64,000 nucleotides of DNA from Ambrosia x helenae (taxonomy: Eukaryota; Streptophyta; Magnoliopsida; Asterales; Asteraceae): positions 59,908,033 through 59,972,032 of the forward strand of contig CM061228.1 of the NCBI GenBank assembly GCA_030844895.1, given 5' to 3'. Under the pieces are notes generated by a model. The model was given only the letters and a program-made list of their open reading frames with translations, ran no database searches and was not told the DNA's origin. Shown here piece after piece: positions 60,301 to 64,000 of this stretch. Position numbers and translations under genes: made by a program. Within the stretch, counting starts at the first letter, position 1. Each line of letters starts with the position of its first letter.

Positions 60301-62020
60301 CATCTTTCTTTAGTTGAAAATTATAGTTTTATGACAGTTGTTTGTTAACATCCGTTTGACTACTCATAAAATATTATATAGCCTGAACTTAGAATAGGTT
60401 TCCATATCAAATTTATTAGTAGGACATTGAACATAATAATAATATTCATGTTAATAATTTAAACTGATGGTTATAATAACTTAAGTGAGTTATATGTAAA
60501 TATTCAGTTTACATATATTAAAATATTATTTACAGTGACTATATTTCTGTCATTTGTTAAAAAAGTTTTTCATGGATTTTTATAAAAAACTATAATTTCC
60601 CATTTTATAGATGGTGATATTTTAGTAGATTTTTTTACTGATATAAAGTATATGTTCATTTTTTAAATACATGGGAACAATAAAAGACTTCAATTCATAT
60701 GTGAGAACAATACATTTAATTGTTAATGTAATATTAAATAATAATCTTTAAATTTAAGTTATATTTCCATCTAGATCCTTCGTTTGTATACTGCTCATCA
60801 AAGACTTTTAGGGCTCTGCGGGCTGTTTGTAATTATGAATTTGAAAAGACTGATCTAATATAAATTTATATTTCATGTCATTAAAATATATTAAAATGAT
60901 TACGATTTTGAAGTATCTTTATTAAAAACATTATTTTATTATTATTGTTGTGTTTGCAGTTGTCTTTCATCGTATAAAAAATAAATTAAAATTTCGATAA
61001 CTAGCTTCCGACTTTATAGTTTCTTGAAATGCAATAAAAGATTTAGTATATTTCATGTCAATTCTTAAAGAAGTTTGTTATGCAAATATTATTTATTTAA
61101 AACATAATAAGTAGTCAATAAAAACTATAATTACACCTTTTATAGATGATGATATTTTTGTATAATTTTTATTGATATAAAATATATGTTCAATTTTTAA
61201 ATATATCAAAGCAATAAAATAGTTCATTTTTTTTTGTAAGAACAATAGTTTTAATTGTTTTATTAATATAAAATAATAACATTATAATGATATGTTAAGT
61301 TTCCATCTAGATCCTTCGTTTGTACAGTGGTCATCAAAGACATTTAGGGCTGTGAAAACTGTTTGTAATTATGAATTTGAAAACACTGTTCTAATTTAAA
61401 TTTATAGTTGTTCTCTTAGATATTATATTTATTACAAGTTAACTATTGCAAAGTCTGTTTTAAAATTCTGGTGACATCTTTCTTTAGTTGAAAATTATAG
61501 TTTTATGACAGTTGTTTGTTAACATCCGTTTGACTACTCATAAAATATTATATAGCCTGAACTTAGAATAGGTTTCCATATCAAATTTATTAGTAGGACA
61601 TTGAACATAATAATAATATTCATGTTAATACTTTTAACTGATGGTTATAATAACTTAAGTGAGTTATATGTAAATATTCAGTTTACATATATTAAAATAT
61701 TACTTATAGTGACTATATTTCTGTCATTTGTTAAAAAAGTTTTTCATGGATTTTTATAAAAAACTATAATTTCCCATTTTATAGATGGTGATATTTTAGT
61801 AGATTTTTTACTGATATAAAGTATATGTTCATTTTTTAAATACATAGGAACAATAAAAGACTTCAATTCATATGTGAGAACAATACATTTAATTGTTAAT
61901 GTAATATTAAATAATAATCTTTAAATTTAAGTTATATTTCCATCTAGATCCTTCGTTTGTATACTGCTCATCAAAGACTTTTAGGGCTCTGCGGCTGTTT
62001 GTAATTATGAATTTGAAAAG
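57351..62020. repeat. Four-unit higher-order repeat, copy 2
   Basis: Second copy of the block at 52660-57350; anchor-to-anchor offsets are 4692, 4672, 4672, 4671 and 4670 bp. One unit (anchor 57805) has a short private deletion at 58423. Confidence 0.72.
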
Positions 62021-62958
62021 ACTGATCTAATATAAATTTATATTTCATGTCATTAAAATATATTAAAATGATTACGGTTTTGAAGTATCTTTATTAAAAA
62101 CATTATTTTATTATTATTGTTGTGTTTGCAGTTGTCTTTCATTCTATAAAAAATAAATTAAAATTTCGATAACTAGCTTCCGACTTTATAGTTTCTTGAA
62201 ATGCAATAAAAGATTTAGTATATTTCATGTCAATTCTTAAAGAAGTTTGTTATGCAAATATTATTTATTTAAAACATAATAAGTAGTCAATAAAAACTAT
62301 AATTACACCTTTTATAGATGATGATATTTTTGTATAATTTTTATTGATATAAAATATATGTTCAATTTTTAAATATATAAAAGCAATAAAATAGTTCATT
62401 TTTTTTTGTAAGAACAATAGTTTTAATTGTTTTATTAATATAAAATAATAACATTATAATGATATGTTAAGTTTCCATCTAGATCCTTCGTTTGTACAGT
62501 GGTCATCAAAGACATTTAGGGCTGTGAAAACTGTTTGTAATTATGAATTTGAAAAGACTGTTCTAATAATTTTAACTGATGGTTATAATAACTTAAGTGA
62601 GTTATATGTAAATATTCAGTTTACATATATTAAAATATTACTTATAGTGACTATATTTCTGTCATTTGTTAAAAAAGTTTTTCATGGATTTTTATAAAAA
62701 ACTATAATTTTCCATTTTATAGATGATGATATTTTAGTAGATTTTTTACTGATATAAAGTATATGTTCATTTTTAAATACATAAGAACAATAAAAGACTT
62801 CAATTCATATGTGAGAACAATACATTTAATTGTTAATGTAATATTAAATAATAATCTTTAAATTTAAGTTATATTTCCATCTAGATCCTTCGTTTGTATA
62901 CTGCTCATCAAAGACTTTTAGGGCTCTGCGGGCTGTTTGTAATTATGAATTTGAAAAG

Positions 62959-64000
62959 TGTGACACCCGGCATGTTCGGCTTAAACATATTAGTAACATC
63001 TAAGTCTACCTTAGCGAGAAACGTTTATAAACAAACTTAACCGGGTTAGTTGAGTTGGGTCAAGTTAGGATTGTCCAGGGTACAATGATATGGAGGATCA
63101 TTGGGAGTCGTTTTGGTAATACACTAGTACCGGGTTCCGTTGTTGGTGACATTACATGAACTAATTAAGTATATGTGTAGATTATGGGTTGTGTGGTGGT
63201 TTATATACATAGACGTGTTTAAATGATGTGTAAATGATTATCTGTGCATTAATGTGTTAAATATAGACTAAGGATGCATGCTTATGTGTTAAGATGTGTT
63301 AGAATGCGTTAAACACGACAAACTGGAAAACTAGTTAAAAAGGGCTCTCTGGTTCGACCACTTCGAGTGGTCCAAGGAGAGGAAAATTGTCTGGTTCGAC
63401 CCATGCAAGTGGGCGAACCAGGGAAGTGGAGTTGAAGAATTCCCTTCGACCTGGACAAGTCTCATTCGACCCTGTGAAAGGGGCGAAGGAGACCACCTTC
63501 GACCAATCAATTGGTGCGAAGGAGGATCAGTATAAATACCAACCTTAGTCATTTTTCATCATTTCACAAACCCTAACCGTCCCAAAACGCTCTCAAACGA
63601 TCTTAAACACTAAGGAAGGAGTTTTTGCTCTTCTTTTTCATAATCTAAGCTATCTACAACATCTAAACAAGAATCCAAGGTGTGTTCATAATCCTAAATC
63701 TTTTAAAAGCATTTTAATTCGTTTTCACTAACCTTAATTGTCCAGATCTATTCTAAGGGTGTTTTTATGATTAAAAACCTTTTAAACATCTTTCTAAAAC
63801 AAAACCCTATCATTTAACATGAGTTTTCATAATAAATAACATGTGTTAATTGAGTATTATGTGGTGTAATGTGTTATTCAATGCTTTGCTGCTTTATCTA
63901 TGTTAGAGACATGATGTAGGATTGCTTTTAATGCTGATTGATTGTTGTTTAGGGTTAGAATCGATTGGATGATGATATTATGTGTAAATTGGGGATTTTG
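62959..64000 (+). repeat. LTR D, 5' portion (runs off window)
   Basis: Starts TGTGACACCCGGCATG at 62959 directly after satellite (GAAAAG), the same start as LTRs B and C. TATA box at 63531-63538, 5' UTR-like ACAAACCCTAACCG after it, donor-like CCAAG|GTGTG with GT at 63680. More diverged from B than B is from C in the promoter-cluster spacers. It is the beginning of another insertion on the plus strand. Confidence 0.9.
63336..63538 (+). promoter_or_regulatory. Motif cluster and TATA box of LTR D
   Basis: Seven or more TTCGACC / GGGCGAA motifs in both orientations between 63336 and 63530, then TATAAATA at 63531-63538. Spacers are unlike those of B and C while the heptamer is kept. Confidence 0.7.

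Larger units (their letters stand above)
50888..62958. repeat. Satellite array 3 (about 10.3 units of 1,172 bp)
   Basis: Anchors at 51939, 53113, 54285, 55457, 56632, 57805, 58957, 60129, 61303 and 62475: spacings 1174, 1172, 1172, 1175, 1173, 1152, 1172, 1174 and 1172. The 1152 unit has a small deletion near 58423. The last unit has a deletion of about 234 bp near 62566. Same dimeric unit as arrays 1 and 2. No genes are seen. Confidence 0.95.

Noticed and set aside
62464..62697. 77-codon plus-strand frame at end of array 3
   Set aside because: Created by the 234-bp deletion joining two satellite parts.

Overview
The window is repeat DNA from a flowering plant, and no host protein-coding gene or tRNA/rRNA gene is visible. 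It holds an AT-rich tandem satellite with a unit of about 1,172 bp, interrupted by at least five insertions of long-LTR Ty3/gypsy chromovirus retrotransposons. These look like the Tekay/Del lineage: the PBS is complementary to initiator Met-tRNA, pol follows the order PR-RT-RH-IN-chromodomain, and the LTRs are 2.6-3.9 kb. Such a satellite/chromovirus nest suggests pericentromeric or other heterochromatin. An Asteraceae-like eudicot is my best guess, at low confidence.

Layout. 1-5885 (-): element A, a decayed gag-pol 5' part with one LTR. 5886-8149: satellite array 1. 8150-15834 (+): element B, a short element with two nearly identical LTRs, an intact gag and almost no pol, followed by a second PBS/leader fragment cut off by satellite. 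15835-27350: satellite array 2. 27351-37917 (-): element C, full length (10,567 bp) with a matching 5-bp target duplication and a frameshifted gag-pol. 37923-38022: assembly gap of 100 N. 38023-50887 (-): element E, a different subfamily with a 3,878-bp LTR, an intact extra ORF upstream of gag, and a gag interrupted by a convincing 88-nt intron. 50888-62958: satellite array 3, with a four-unit higher-order repeat. 62959-64000 (+): the start of another LTR (D) of the A/B/C superfamily, running off the window.

How the parts relate. C and E have all the domains of autonomous elements, but several single-base frameshifts break their ORFs. Many of these sit in homopolymers and may be consensus errors near the gap. 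B keeps LTRs, PBS, gag and PPT, so it resembles a gag-only non-autonomous element that could be mobilised in trans. The most unusual signals are non-coding: (1) a perfect 8-bp hairpin with a GGR loop next to every polypurine tract, with stems that covary between elements and, in three cases, overlap the pol stop codon; (2) a duplicated PPT/LTR start giving two alternative LTR boundaries; (3) four tandem hairpins with a constant loop and covarying stems in the LTR of E; (4) paired clusters of a subfamily-specific motif on either side of the LTR promoter; (5) splice-like signals placing an intron across U5/PBS up to the first ORF. Together they suggest RNA-level control (splicing, packaging, priming) worth testing.
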